DNA of 64,000 nucleotides from the NCBI GenBank assembly GCA_033850885.1, contig JAWWPG010000016.1, positions 1 through 64,000 on the forward strand. Direction: 5' to 3'. Under the pieces are notes generated by a model. The model had not been told where the DNA came from. It did no database searches and saw only the letters and a program-made list of their open reading frames with translations. The translations under genes were made by a program, and so were the position numbers. The stretch is from JAWWPG01 sp033850885 (GTDB lineage Bacteria > Actinomycetota > Actinomycetes > Propionibacteriales > Nocardioidaceae). Positions 26,754 through 34,269 of the stretch are shown in pieces. Numbering within the stretch: position 1 is the stretch's first letter; the number at the start of each line of letters is the position of its first letter.

Positions 26754-27415
26754 CGCCCGATGAGATTCTTCAGTCGCTGTACGACGAGACGCTGGTCGGC
26801 AACGGCCCCGCCGTGCGGGACCTGACCAACGAGGGGCTCCGGACCGGCATGCAGCCGGAGACCATGCTCTTCGACGCCTTGATCCCTTCGCTCGAGGAGG
26901 TCGGGGCCCGCTTCGAGAGAGGCGACTTCTTCGTGCCCGAGATGCTCATCGCCGGCCGGGCGATGAGTGGCGCCCTCGACATCCTTCGCCCGCTCCTCGC
27001 CGAGACCGGGGTCGAAACCGTTGGTACGTTCGTGATGGGCACGGTGAAGGGTGACGTCCACGACATCGGCAAGAACCTCGTCAACATCATGCTCGAAGGC
27101 GCCGGCTTCCACGTCATCGACCTCGGCGTGCAGGTGCCCCCGGAGAAGTTCGTCGAGGCCATCAACCAGTACCACCCCGACATCGTCGGCTTCTCGGCGT
27201 TCCTGACAACCACGATGCCGATGTTCAAGGCGAACATCAACGCGCTCGAGAAGGCCGGGCTTCGCGACAAGGTCGTCGTGATGGTCGGCGGCGCGCCGGT
27301 GACACAGGAGTACGCCGACGCGGTGGGCGCCGACGCCTATGCGGCGGACGCCTCCCAGACCGTCAAGAAGGCAAAGGCTCTCGTCAGGCAGCACCGGGAC
27401 AAGGTGACGGTGTGA
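26750..27415 (+). CDS. Corrinoid (cobalamin-binding) methyl-carrier protein, MtgC/MttC type
   Basis: This 221-residue protein has the helical cap domain (residues 1-90, with the NEGLRTGMQPETMLFDALIPSLEEVGARFERG segment broken over two helices) and a Rossmann B12 domain from about 92. The base-off cobalt ligand is His104 in DVHDIGKN, and the S/GG motifs GFSAFLTTTMP and VMVGGAPVT contact the nucleotide tail. It takes the methyl group from the MttB-like enzyme and gives it to the MtgA-like enzyme. Size and motifs fit MtgC/MttC/MtbC carriers. It overlaps the genes on both sides (ATGA, GTGA). Confidence 0.92.
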   Translation: MTPDEILQSLYDETLVGNGPAVRDLTNEGLRTGMQPETMLFDALIPSLEEVGARFERGDFFVPEMLIAGRAMSGALDILRPLLAETGVETVGTFVMGTVKGDVHDIGKNLVNIMLEGAGFHVIDLGVQVPPEKFVEAINQYHPDIVGFSAFLTTTMPMFKANINALEKAGLRDKVVVMVGGAPVTQEYADAVGADAYAADASQTVKKAKALVRQHRDKVTV

Positions 27416-28317
27416 CCGAGACGCACCACACGACCCTCAGCTCGGCGACTCGCGAGGTAACCCTCGGCCACGACATGCCGTTCTGTGTCATCGGCGAGCG
27501 GATCAACCCGACCGGTCGCAGGATCTTCCAGGAGCAGCTCCGCGCGGGTGACCTGTCCGCCATCGAGCGAGACGTGAGGGCGCAGGTCGCCGGCGGCGCG
27601 ATGGTGCTCGACGTCAACATGGGAGTGCCGCTGACCGACGAGCCGGCCCTGCTCAGGCGCGCCATTACGATGATCCAGCAGCTGACGGACCTCCCGATCT
27701 GCATCGACTCGTCCGTGGTGGAAGCGCTTGAGGCCGGCTTGTCGGCGTACCAGGGAAGGGCTCTCGTCAACTCCATCACCGCGGAGGACGACCGGATGGC
27801 CGCCATCCTGCCGATGGTGAAGCACTACGGCGCCGCCGTCATCGCGCTGCCGAACGACCATGACGAGATCCCGATGGAGGCCGACAAGCGCCTCGAGCTG
27901 ACCAGGAAGATCCTCGACACCGCAGTGGACACGTACGGCCTGACACTCGACGACATCGTGATCGACGCCCTGGCGATGCCCATCGGAGCCGACCCGACGA
28001 TCGTCAACGTGTGCTACGAGACGATCTCGCGGATCCGTGAGGAGTTCGGCGTCAACATGACGCTCGGTGCGTCGAACGTCTCGTTCGGGATGCCGGGCCG
28101 GCACTCGATCAACGCGACGTTCCTCCCGATGGCGATCGGCGCAGGCCTGACCAGCGCGATCATGGACGCGCGGACCCCGCAGGTCGTCGAGGCCGTCAAG
28201 GCCGCCGACCTGCTGCTCGGCCGCGACGAGTGGGGCGGCGCCTGGATCGCCGCCTACCGGTCCAGGCTGGCGGCGGAGACGGCGGCCGAGCAGGCGCCGG
28301 CGGCTGCCGCGCCATGA
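27412..28317 (+). CDS. Methyltetrahydrofolate:corrinoid methyltransferase-like protein (MtgA type)
   Basis: This 301-residue TIM barrel has the pterin-binding family pattern: VIGERINPTGRR, a GGAMVLDVNMG strand, CIDSSVVEALEAGLSAY, LVNSITAEDDRM and SNVSFGMPGRHSINATFL, like the MtgA/AcsE/MetH pterin domains. These bind methyl-THF and swap methyl groups with a corrinoid protein. In this setting it should run from methyl-corrinoid to THF, producing methyl-THF. GTG 27412 overlaps the corrinoid gene stop. A methanol-type MtaA function is excluded by the pterin-binding motifs. The C-terminal tail is Ala/Pro rich. Confidence 0.88.
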   Translation: MTETHHTTLSSATREVTLGHDMPFCVIGERINPTGRRIFQEQLRAGDLSAIERDVRAQVAGGAMVLDVNMGVPLTDEPALLRRAITMIQQLTDLPICIDSSVVEALEAGLSAYQGRALVNSITAEDDRMAAILPMVKHYGAAVIALPNDHDEIPMEADKRLELTRKILDTAVDTYGLTLDDIVIDALAMPIGADPTIVNVCYETISRIREEFGVNMTLGASNVSFGMPGRHSINATFLPMAIGAGLTSAIMDARTPQVVEAVKAADLLLGRDEWGGAWIAAYRSRLAAETAAEQAPAAAAP

Positions 28318-30272
28318 GCCTCGGCGCGGACGACGACCGCCCGCTCGCGATCGACGAAGGGGATCTGCTCGGTCGCGAGGGGCTGATCGTCCCTCCGGCC
28401 GGCCGCACGACGCGCGAGGCGGCTGTCCACGACGGCACGGGCCGCGTCCGACTGCACTTCTCGCCCGCGGAGCGTGAGTTCCGGGTGCCGCCCGGAGTGA
28501 GCGTCTTCGACGCGGCGAGCTGGAACGGGATCGCGATCGACTCGACCTGCGGCGGGCACGGAACCTGCAAGAAGTGCAAGGTCAGGATCCTGGACGGCTC
28601 GGTCGCCGTCTCCCGGCTCGACGTCAGGTCGTTCACCCCTGAGCAGCTTCAGGGCGGCTGGCGGCTGGCGTGCCTCGCGCAGGCCACCCGCGATCTCTCG
28701 GTCGAGGTCCCGCCGCTCATCACGCGGCCGAAGGCCGCAACCGTCGGAGTCGGCCGGCAGGTGATCCTCCGGCCGGCCATCCAGAAACGCTATGTCGAGC
28801 TCAGCGAGCCGACCCTGCAGGACCAGACCACCGACCTGGCTCGTCTGCTCGCCGCGATCGACGACCTCGAGCTGCGGGTGGACCTGCACACGCTGCGCAG
28901 GCTGCCCGGCGTGGCGAGAGCAGCCGACTACAAGCTGACGGCGGTGGTCGTCGACGACGTCCTCATCGACGTCGAGCCGGGTGACACCACCGAACGGCGC
29001 TTTGCCATCGCGTTCGACCTGGGTACGACGACCGTGGTCGCCACCCTTCTCGACACCTCGACCGGGACTCCGGCCGCCGTGGCCTCGATGCTCAACAAGC
29101 AACAGCCGTTCGGCGGTGACGTGATCACCCGGATCAGCGCCACCATGATGGACCCCGATGCCCTCGACAAGCTGACGGAACTGGCGCACGCCACACTCGA
29201 CCAGCTCGCGGACGAGGTCTGCACCGAAGGTGGTGTCGACCGCGGCGAGGTCTACGAGATCGCCGTTGCGGGCAACGCGACCATGACGGCACTCGCCCTC
29301 GGGATAGACCCCGAGCCGCTCGGCGTGGCGCCCTTCGTGATGTCGACGGCCACCTTTTCGGAGCTGCTCGCCTCGGACCTCGGCGTCTCGGTCCACCCAC
29401 GGGCACGCGCCGTCGTACTGCCCGCCCTCGGCGCCTACGTGGGTGGGGACATCGTCGCCGGCATGCTCGCGTCGGGGATGGACCGGGACAAGCGCATGCG
29501 TCTCTTCATCGACGTCGGGACGAACTGCGAGATCGTGCTGGGAGACGGCGAGCGGATCCTGTCGACCGCGGCGCCGGCCGGCCCCGCCTTCGAGGGCGGC
29601 GCGATCAAGTGCGGCATGCGGGCTGCCGAGGGAGCCATCGAGGTCGTGAAGATCACCGACGACGACGTCGCATGCCAGGTGATCGGCGACGTCGAGGCGC
29701 AAGGGCTGTGCGGCTCGGGACTCGTGGACGCGGTCGCGGAGCTCGTCAAGCTAGGGTTCATCGACAGCAGCGGCCGGTACGTCAAGGACGATCTCGCGGC
29801 CACCATCGCGCCGGGGGTAGCAGCTCGCCTCGGGCATATCAACGGCGAGCGGGTCTTCGCGCTCGCCTGGCGACCCGGGCATGAGGGGGAGATCTCCGAG
29901 TCCGTCTTCCTCAGCCAGCGGGACGTGCGCGAGCTGCAGTTCGCGAAGGCGGCCATCTCGACCGGATGGACGCTGCTGCTGGAGGAGCTGGGCGTCGAGC
30001 CCTCCGACGTCCAGCAGGTACTGCTCGCCGGGTCGTTCGGCTCGTACCTCTCGCCGGCGAGCGCCGTACGCATCGGTCTGGTGCCGAGGCTTCCCGTGCT
30101 CCGCATTGTCAGCGCCGGAAACGTGGCGGGCGAGGGAGCGAAGATGGTGCTGCTGAGCATGCAGGAGCGCAAGGGCGCGCTGGCGCTGCTCGAGGAGGTG
30201 AGATATGTCGAGCTCTCCGACCGTAGCGACTTCAACGACAAGTTCGTCGACCAGCTCGCGTTCCCCGGCTGA
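28314..30272 (+). CDS. RamA-like ATP-dependent reductive activator of corrinoid proteins (ferredoxin-ASKHA, DUF4445)
   Basis: This 652-residue protein restores oxidised Co(II) corrinoid to active Co(I) using ATP and electrons. An N-terminal [2Fe-2S] domain carries Cys79, Cys85, Cys88 and Cys120 (CGGHGTCKKC then RLACLAQ), a linker follows, and the ASKHA ATPase begins at IAFDLGTTTVVATLLD, with later motifs FIDVGTNCEIVL, PAGPAFEGGAIKCGM, GLCGSGLVDAVAEL and LLAGSFGSYLSP. This is the ASKHA-with-ferredoxin organisation of bacterial RACE proteins (RACo, AcsV, RamQ) rather than the C-terminal 2x[4Fe-4S] of archaeal RamA. ATG 28314 overlaps the preceding stop. Confidence 0.9.
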   Translation: MSLGADDDRPLAIDEGDLLGREGLIVPPAGRTTREAAVHDGTGRVRLHFSPAEREFRVPPGVSVFDAASWNGIAIDSTCGGHGTCKKCKVRILDGSVAVSRLDVRSFTPEQLQGGWRLACLAQATRDLSVEVPPLITRPKAATVGVGRQVILRPAIQKRYVELSEPTLQDQTTDLARLLAAIDDLELRVDLHTLRRLPGVARAADYKLTAVVVDDVLIDVEPGDTTERRFAIAFDLGTTTVVATLLDTSTGTPAAVASMLNKQQPFGGDVITRISATMMDPDALDKLTELAHATLDQLADEVCTEGGVDRGEVYEIAVAGNATMTALALGIDPEPLGVAPFVMSTATFSELLASDLGVSVHPRARAVVLPALGAYVGGDIVAGMLASGMDRDKRMRLFIDVGTNCEIVLGDGERILSTAAPAGPAFEGGAIKCGMRAAEGAIEVVKITDDDVACQVIGDVEAQGLCGSGLVDAVAELVKLGFIDSSGRYVKDDLAATIAPGVAARLGHINGERVFALAWRPGHEGEISESVFLSQRDVRELQFAKAAISTGWTLLLEELGVEPSDVQQVLLAGSFGSYLSPASAVRIGLVPRLPVLRIVSAGNVAGEGAKMVLLSMQERKGALALLEEVRYVELSDRSDFNDKFVDQLAFPG

Positions 30273-30942
30273 GCGTCCCGCCGACGGCCCCCGCCCGCGT
30301 CCGAGCTGCACCGTCGCGGTGATCGCCTGCGGTGCGATCGCCCAGCCGGTCAGCGGGATCGTCCAACGGAGGAACCTGCCGGTCGACGTGTACCCCCTAC
30401 CCCCCTTGCTGCACAACCGCCCCGAGCTCATCGCCGGCGAGGTCGAGCGGCTGGCGGCTGAGCTGGTGGCGCGTTACGACAGGGTCGCGGTGGGGTACGC
30501 CGACTGCGGCACCTACGGGGCCCTGGACGCCGCCTGTGAGCGTCTCGGGGTGCGACGACTGGCGGGCCTGCATTGCTACGACGTGTACGGCGGTGCGGAC
30601 CGGATCGCCAGGCTATTCGAGGAGCAGCCCGGCACCTACCTGCTCACCGACTTCCTCGTCCGGTCCTTCTCCCGGACGGTTCTGGCGGAGCTCGGACTCG
30701 ACCGTCACCCGGACCTGCGGGACGCGTACTTCGGCAACTACACGCGAGTGGTCTGGCTGGCTCAGGATCCCGATGACGAGCTCAAAGCCCTTGCTGCCAA
30801 GGCTTCCGAGGCGCTCGGTCTTCCGCTGACGATCATCGAGACGGGAAATCTGGGCTTGGAGCGGGAGCTTCTCGAGCTCGTCGGCGAGACGTTCACCGCA
30901 GCAGATCCTGCCGCCAGTGCTCGGTCTCTGCCACTTGGTTGA
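30205..30942 (+). CDS. DUF1638-domain protein associated with corrinoid methyltransferases
   Basis: This 245-residue protein has no assigned function. It contains the DUF1638 pattern: VAVIACGAIAQPV, LPPLLHNRPELIAGEVERLAAEL, VAVGYADCGTYGALDAAC, LHCYDVYGGADRIARLFEEQPGTYLLTDFLV. The conserved Cys and His (YADCGTYG, LHCYDVYGG) could bind metal or a cofactor. DUF1638 genes are often found beside MttB-type methyltransferases. It starts at ATG 30205 behind GAGGAGGTGAGAT and overlaps the activator gene by 68 bases and the converging metF by 50 bases, so tight expression linkage is likely. The first 35 residues are Ser/Thr/Pro rich and probably disordered. Confidence 0.8.
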   Translation: MSSSPTVATSTTSSSTSSRSPAERPADGPRPRPSCTVAVIACGAIAQPVSGIVQRRNLPVDVYPLPPLLHNRPELIAGEVERLAAELVARYDRVAVGYADCGTYGALDAACERLGVRRLAGLHCYDVYGGADRIARLFEEQPGTYLLTDFLVRSFSRTVLAELGLDRHPDLRDAYFGNYTRVVWLAQDPDDELKALAAKASEALGLPLTIIETGNLGLERELLELVGETFTAADPAASARSLPLG

Positions 30943-31732
30943 ACGTGAAGAGGTGCAGCCCGTCCACCCGCAGGCCCGGGTCCTCGAGAACGGAAGCCGC
31001 CCGGCGGAGGAACTTCTCGGGGTTGAAGCCGCCCGGCGCGGCGATCCGTGCGAACATCCCGACATGTGAGCCGAGGAACCGCATCGACTGTCCCACGCCG
31101 ATCTTGGTCGCCATCGACAGCAGCTTGGTTCGCTCGACTGGTCCCGGCAGGCCCACCAGCACAGGCAGATCGACCCCCCGCCGGCGCACCCGCCGGATCC
31201 AGCTGCCGATGGTCTCCGGGTCGAAGCACAGGTTGCTCACGATGTACGTCGCGTGCAGACGCTTGTCCCACATGGACTGGATCGCCACGTCGTCCTCGAT
31301 ACCCGGATGGGACTCCGGGTAGCCGGTGATTCCCACCTGGGCGAACGGCCGGCCCATCTCCGAGAGGTCCCGGAGCATCGCCAGCGCACCTTCGTACTCA
31401 CCTGCGGGCGGGTCGGCGTCCCCTGCCGGGCAGAAGACGTTGGCGACGCCGATGCTGGTCAGGCGGGCCACGATCTCGGCCAGCTCGGAGCGGCCCGAGA
31501 TCATCCGGGCCGCCAGGTGGGGTACGACGTCGTACCCCTGGCTGGTGAGCCGCTCGGTCAGGTCGAGCGTCGACGAGATGCCTTTGGCGGGGCTCGCGGT
31601 CACCGTGATGCTGACCTCGCGGGGCACCGACTCGACGACCACCGACTCGATTCTCGCTGTGGGGAGCACCTCATAGCGGGCATGTCGCAGCGCGAACGTC
31701 AGCCAGCCATCCCCGGCAGATCTGTTGCGCAT
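30893..31732 (-). CDS. metF: Methylenetetrahydrofolate reductase-like protein
   Basis: This 279-residue TIM barrel matches the MetF family: YDVVPHLAARM, GVANVFCPAGDADPP, QVGITGYPESHPG and IVSNLCFDPETI are in the expected order, with the flavin/folate residues of MetF in VVPHL and GYPE segments. Next to corrinoid methyltransferase genes it most probably works as a methyl-THF oxidising enzyme giving methylene-THF, the reverse of its methionine-synthesis role; the direction is inferred. It converges on and overlaps DUF1638 by 50 bases. The ATG 31732 lies inside a 17-bp palindrome, so the transcript may be leaderless or the operator may cover the translation start. Confidence 0.8.
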   Translation of the reverse strand: MRNRSAGDGWLTFALRHARYEVLPTARIESVVVESVPREVSITVTASPAKGISSTLDLTERLTSQGYDVVPHLAARMISGRSELAEIVARLTSIGVANVFCPAGDADPPAGEYEGALAMLRDLSEMGRPFAQVGITGYPESHPGIEDDVAIQSMWDKRLHATYIVSNLCFDPETIGSWIRRVRRRGVDLPVLVGLPGPVERTKLLSMATKIGVGQSMRFLGSHVGMFARIAAPGGFNPEKFLRRAASVLEDPGLRVDGLHLFTFNQVAETEHWRQDLLR

Positions 31733-31740
31733 TAAACAAC
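31724..31740. promoter_or_regulatory. 17-bp palindrome GTTGC-N7-ACAAC, candidate operator (copy 3)
   Basis: GTTGCGCATTAAACAAC has the same outer half sites and 7-base centre as the copies before the dehydrogenase and betB, with one mismatch in the right half site. It covers the metF start codon (31732-31730). A -10-like stretch TATGGAGAAT (minus strand) lies a few bases upstream of it. Confidence 0.5.
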
Positions 31741-31808
31741 CCGATTCTCCATACGCACCAAGCGTGAGGACACTCTAGTGACGCGGCGGTCCGGAAGGAA
31801 GGTCGGGC

Positions 31809-32096
31809 TCAGGGCTTGGGCCGGTTCGGGATCAGCACGGCGAGGGCGAGCAGCAGGCCGCTGCAGATGCCCAGGGTCGCCAGGTCGATGAGCCGGCGCC
31901 GGACCCGAAGCATGCCAGCGCGGTCGTCCGGCAGCACCATCCGCATCACGAACGCCAGTCCGAAGCCCAACCCCATCAGCGTGGAGCCCGAGCGCCAGGC
32001 CCCGAGCGCGACCGCGCCGAGCCCAACGAGGAGCGTCCCGACACAAACGAGATAGAAAATCCCGCCCGTCGTCGACGGCTTCTTCAGCCAGTTCAC
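31809..32096 (-). CDS. DUF3017 small membrane protein
   Basis: This 95-residue protein has about three transmembrane helices (FYLVCVGTLLVGLGAVALGAW, LMGLGFGLAFVMRMVL, LGICSGLLLALAVLIP) and the charged DDRAGMLRVRRRLID loop of DUF3017. The family is found in actinobacteria directly after folD, as here, where GTG 32096 overlaps the folD stop. Function unknown. Its usual neighbour mdh is missing from this side and lies beyond the one-carbon block. Confidence 0.85.
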   Translation of the reverse strand: MNWLKKPSTTGGIFYLVCVGTLLVGLGAVALGAWRSGSTLMGLGFGLAFVMRMVLPDDRAGMLRVRRRLIDLATLGICSGLLLALAVLIPNRPKP

Positions 32097-32950
32097 GCGA
32101 GGGCGGCCGCGCGCTCTGCCGCCTCGACCACGTTCGTGAGCAGCATGGCCCGGGTCATCGGGCCGACCCCGCCTGGCATCGGCGCCACCGCCCCGGCGAC
32201 GTCGTACGCCGCCGGGTCGACGTCTCCGACCAGCTTGCCGTCGACCCGCGACGTCCCGACGTCGAGGATCGTCGCTCCCGGCTTGACCATGTCGGAGGTC
32301 ACCAGTCCGGCCACGCCGGCGGCGGCGACGATGATGTCCGCCCGACGCAGGTGGTCGGGCAGGCCGCGGGTGCCGGTATGGCAGAGGGTCACCGTCGCGT
32401 TCTCCGTACGGCGCGAGAGCAGCAGGCCGAGCGGTCGACCCACGGTGACGCCGCGTCCCACGACGCAGACCTCGGCGCCCTTGATCGGGACGTCGTAGCT
32501 GGTCAACAGCTCCACGATGCCCCTGGGGGTGCACGGCAGGGTGGCGTCGTACATCAGCACGAGCCTGCCGAGGTTGGTCGGGTGCAGGCCGTCGGCGTCC
32601 TTGGCCGGGTCGACCAGCTCGAGGGCGCGCTGTGTGTCGAGGTGGCCAGGGAGGGGCAGCTGCACGATGAAGCCGGTGCACGCCGGGTCGGCGTTGAGCG
32701 CCTCGATGCGCTCCTCGAGGAACGCCTGGGCGATGTCGGCGCGATGGTGCTCGCGGATCGAGGCGATCCCGACCTTGGCGCAGTCGCGGTGCTTCCCCGC
32801 GACGTACGCCCGGCTGCCGGGGTCGTCGCCGATGAGCACGGTGCCGAGGCCAGGGCGGATGCCGTGTTCGGCGAGCCGGGCCACCCGCTCGGTCAGGTCG
32901 GCCAGGATCGCGGCAGCCGTGGCCACGCCGTCAAGGAGCTGTGCGGTCAC
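32093..32950 (-). CDS. folD: Bifunctional methylene-THF dehydrogenase / methenyl-THF cyclohydrolase
   Basis: This 285-residue enzyme interconverts methylene-THF, methenyl-THF and formyl-THF with NADP. Conserved features are the catalytic Lys in YVAGKHRDCAKVG, GFIVQLPLPGHLD, DGLHPTNLGRLVL, PCTPRGIVELL, the NADP loop VVGRGVTVGRPLGLLL and PMPGGVGPMTRAMLL. It starts at GTG 32950. A core gene, but it also gives the middle step needed to oxidise betaine-derived methyl groups. Its upstream region contains hairpin repeat R3. Confidence 0.94.
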   Translation of the reverse strand: MTAQLLDGVATAAAILADLTERVARLAEHGIRPGLGTVLIGDDPGSRAYVAGKHRDCAKVGIASIREHHRADIAQAFLEERIEALNADPACTGFIVQLPLPGHLDTQRALELVDPAKDADGLHPTNLGRLVLMYDATLPCTPRGIVELLTSYDVPIKGAEVCVVGRGVTVGRPLGLLLSRRTENATVTLCHTGTRGLPDHLRRADIIVAAAGVAGLVTSDMVKPGATILDVGTSRVDGKLVGDVDPAAYDVAGAVAPMPGGVGPMTRAMLLTNVVEAAERAAALA

Positions 32951-33021
32951 AGGGTGGATTCTCGCACGGAGCCCGCCACCTCCCCTGCCTCCCGCCCCTT
33001 CCCTCGCCTTCCCCGCCCCAA

Positions 33022-33094
33022 CCCCCGCGAATTGCGGGAAAGTACACCTCGGATCCCGTCCGCGGAGGTGGACTCTCCCGCAATTCGCTGGGGG
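33022..33094. repeat. Hairpin repeat R3
   Basis: Left arm around CCGCGAATTGCGGGAAAGT (from 33025), right arm GACTCTCCCGCAATTCGC (33071-33088), with an inner ACCTC/GAGGT stem. It lies between divergent genes (folD and the frameshifted gene), where a terminator is not expected. Loop sequence agrees best with R4, in the same orientation. Confidence 0.82.
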
Positions 33095-33211
33095 GTTGGT
33101 GGTCGCCCGGGGCTTGGTCGGTGTTTTCCACAATCCTCGATCCGCGGACCGCCGTCCCCAGGCTTCGCGATCGACCTGTCGGCGGACTCCGGCAGCGCCC
33201 ATGCTGCCCGG

Positions 33212-34188
33212 ATGAACGACAGCCTGCTGAGGTCCGAGGCGCTCGCGCTCGGGCTCACCGACCGACAGCTGCATGGTCCGCACTGGTCGCGCCTGAGCCA
33301 TGGCCTGTTCACGCCACCCAGCACCGCCCCGGCTCCACTCAATGCTCGTTGCTCCGCGCTGATGAAGGTGCTCCCCGCGGGTGCTGCGATGGCACACCTG
33401 AGCGCCGCACAGCTGTACGAGCTGTGGCTGCCAGGACTGCCGGCGTGGTTGCCCGTGCTGGCCGTGCTGCCCCCGGGCGAGCTTCGACCCGAGCGGGCGG
33501 GCTCTACGTGTTCCGTAGTCGGGCCGCCCTCCCACCGCCGGTCAGCGTGGGTGGAGTGGCCGCCGTACCCCCGGAGGTCTGCGTGGGTCAGCTCGCCGAG
33601 GACCTCTCCCTGGTCGACCTGGTCATCGCGATCGACAGCGCGCTGCAGCGGAAGCTCTGCACGACGGCCGACATCACCGCCAGCCTCCGCTCCCGACAGC
33701 GCGGGCTGCCCAACCTCCGGCAGGCCCTGGCGCTGTGCGACGGACGCAGCGAGTCGCCCTGGGAGACCGTGCTGCGGCTGCTTCATGTCACCGCGGGCTT
33801 CGAGGTGGATCCGCAGGCGGACATCCGTCACGACGATGGAGGCTTCATCGCTCGGGCCGACCTGCGGATCAGGGGAACCAGGCGGCTACCAGAGTACGAC
33901 GGCGCCGGCCACCGCGAGCGGGAGCAGCATCGGCTGGACCTGGCCCGTGAGAAGGCCCTGGCCCGCGAGCACTGGGAGCGCTATGGGTATGTGGCCAAGG
34001 AGATCCTCGGCGAGCCGGAACGCGTCATCCGGGACGCCGAGCAGGCCCTTGGACTCCCCCATGACGGAGGCCGCCTCGCCACGTGGTGCCACCTCGTCGG
34101 TCAGTCGAGCCTCACGCCGGAAGGCTGGGTCCGGCTGCTGCGCCGTCTTCACCGGTTCAACCGGCCGCGGCGCGGGCGGAAGCTCTGA
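33212..34188 (+). pseudogene. Frameshifted AbiEi-like / DUF559 (Vsr-like nuclease) protein gene
   Basis: ATG 33212 opens a frame with an AbiEi-like N-terminus (SEALALGLTDRQLHGPHWSRLSHGLF, then MAHLSAAQLYELWLPGLP). Around 33498-33502 the homology moves to the -1 frame (LYVFRSRAALPPPVSVGG to the end at 34188), as if one G were lost from the GCGGGCGGGC tract. The second half has the DUF559 nuclease-like segment LPEYDGAGHREREQHRLDLAREKAL. Together they would make about 325 residues, a common actinobacterial type sometimes linked to defence. A sequencing error cannot be excluded. Flanked by R3 and R4. Confidence 0.65.
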
Positions 34189-34193
34189 GAACC

Positions 34194-34262
34194 TCCGCGA
34201 AATGCGGGAAAGTACACCCCAGGGAGGCCGGTTGGAGGTGCACTTTCCCGCAATTCGCGGGA
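34194..34262. repeat. Hairpin repeat R4
   Basis: Left arm CCGCGAAATGCGGGAAAGT (34195-34213), right arm CACTTTCCCGCAATTCGCGG (34241-34260). One base of the left arm differs from the family (GAAAT for GAATT). It starts 6 bases after the stop of the frameshifted gene and ends just before the purH stop on the other strand. Confidence 0.82.
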
Positions 34263-34269
34263 AGGGGGG

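Noticed and set aside
28230..28313. Longer N-terminus for the RamA-like protein (ATG 28230)
   Set aside because: These 28 codons read antisense-like Arg/Gly-rich sequence inside the preceding gene; ATG 28314 overlaps its stop by ATGA and fits the operon pattern.
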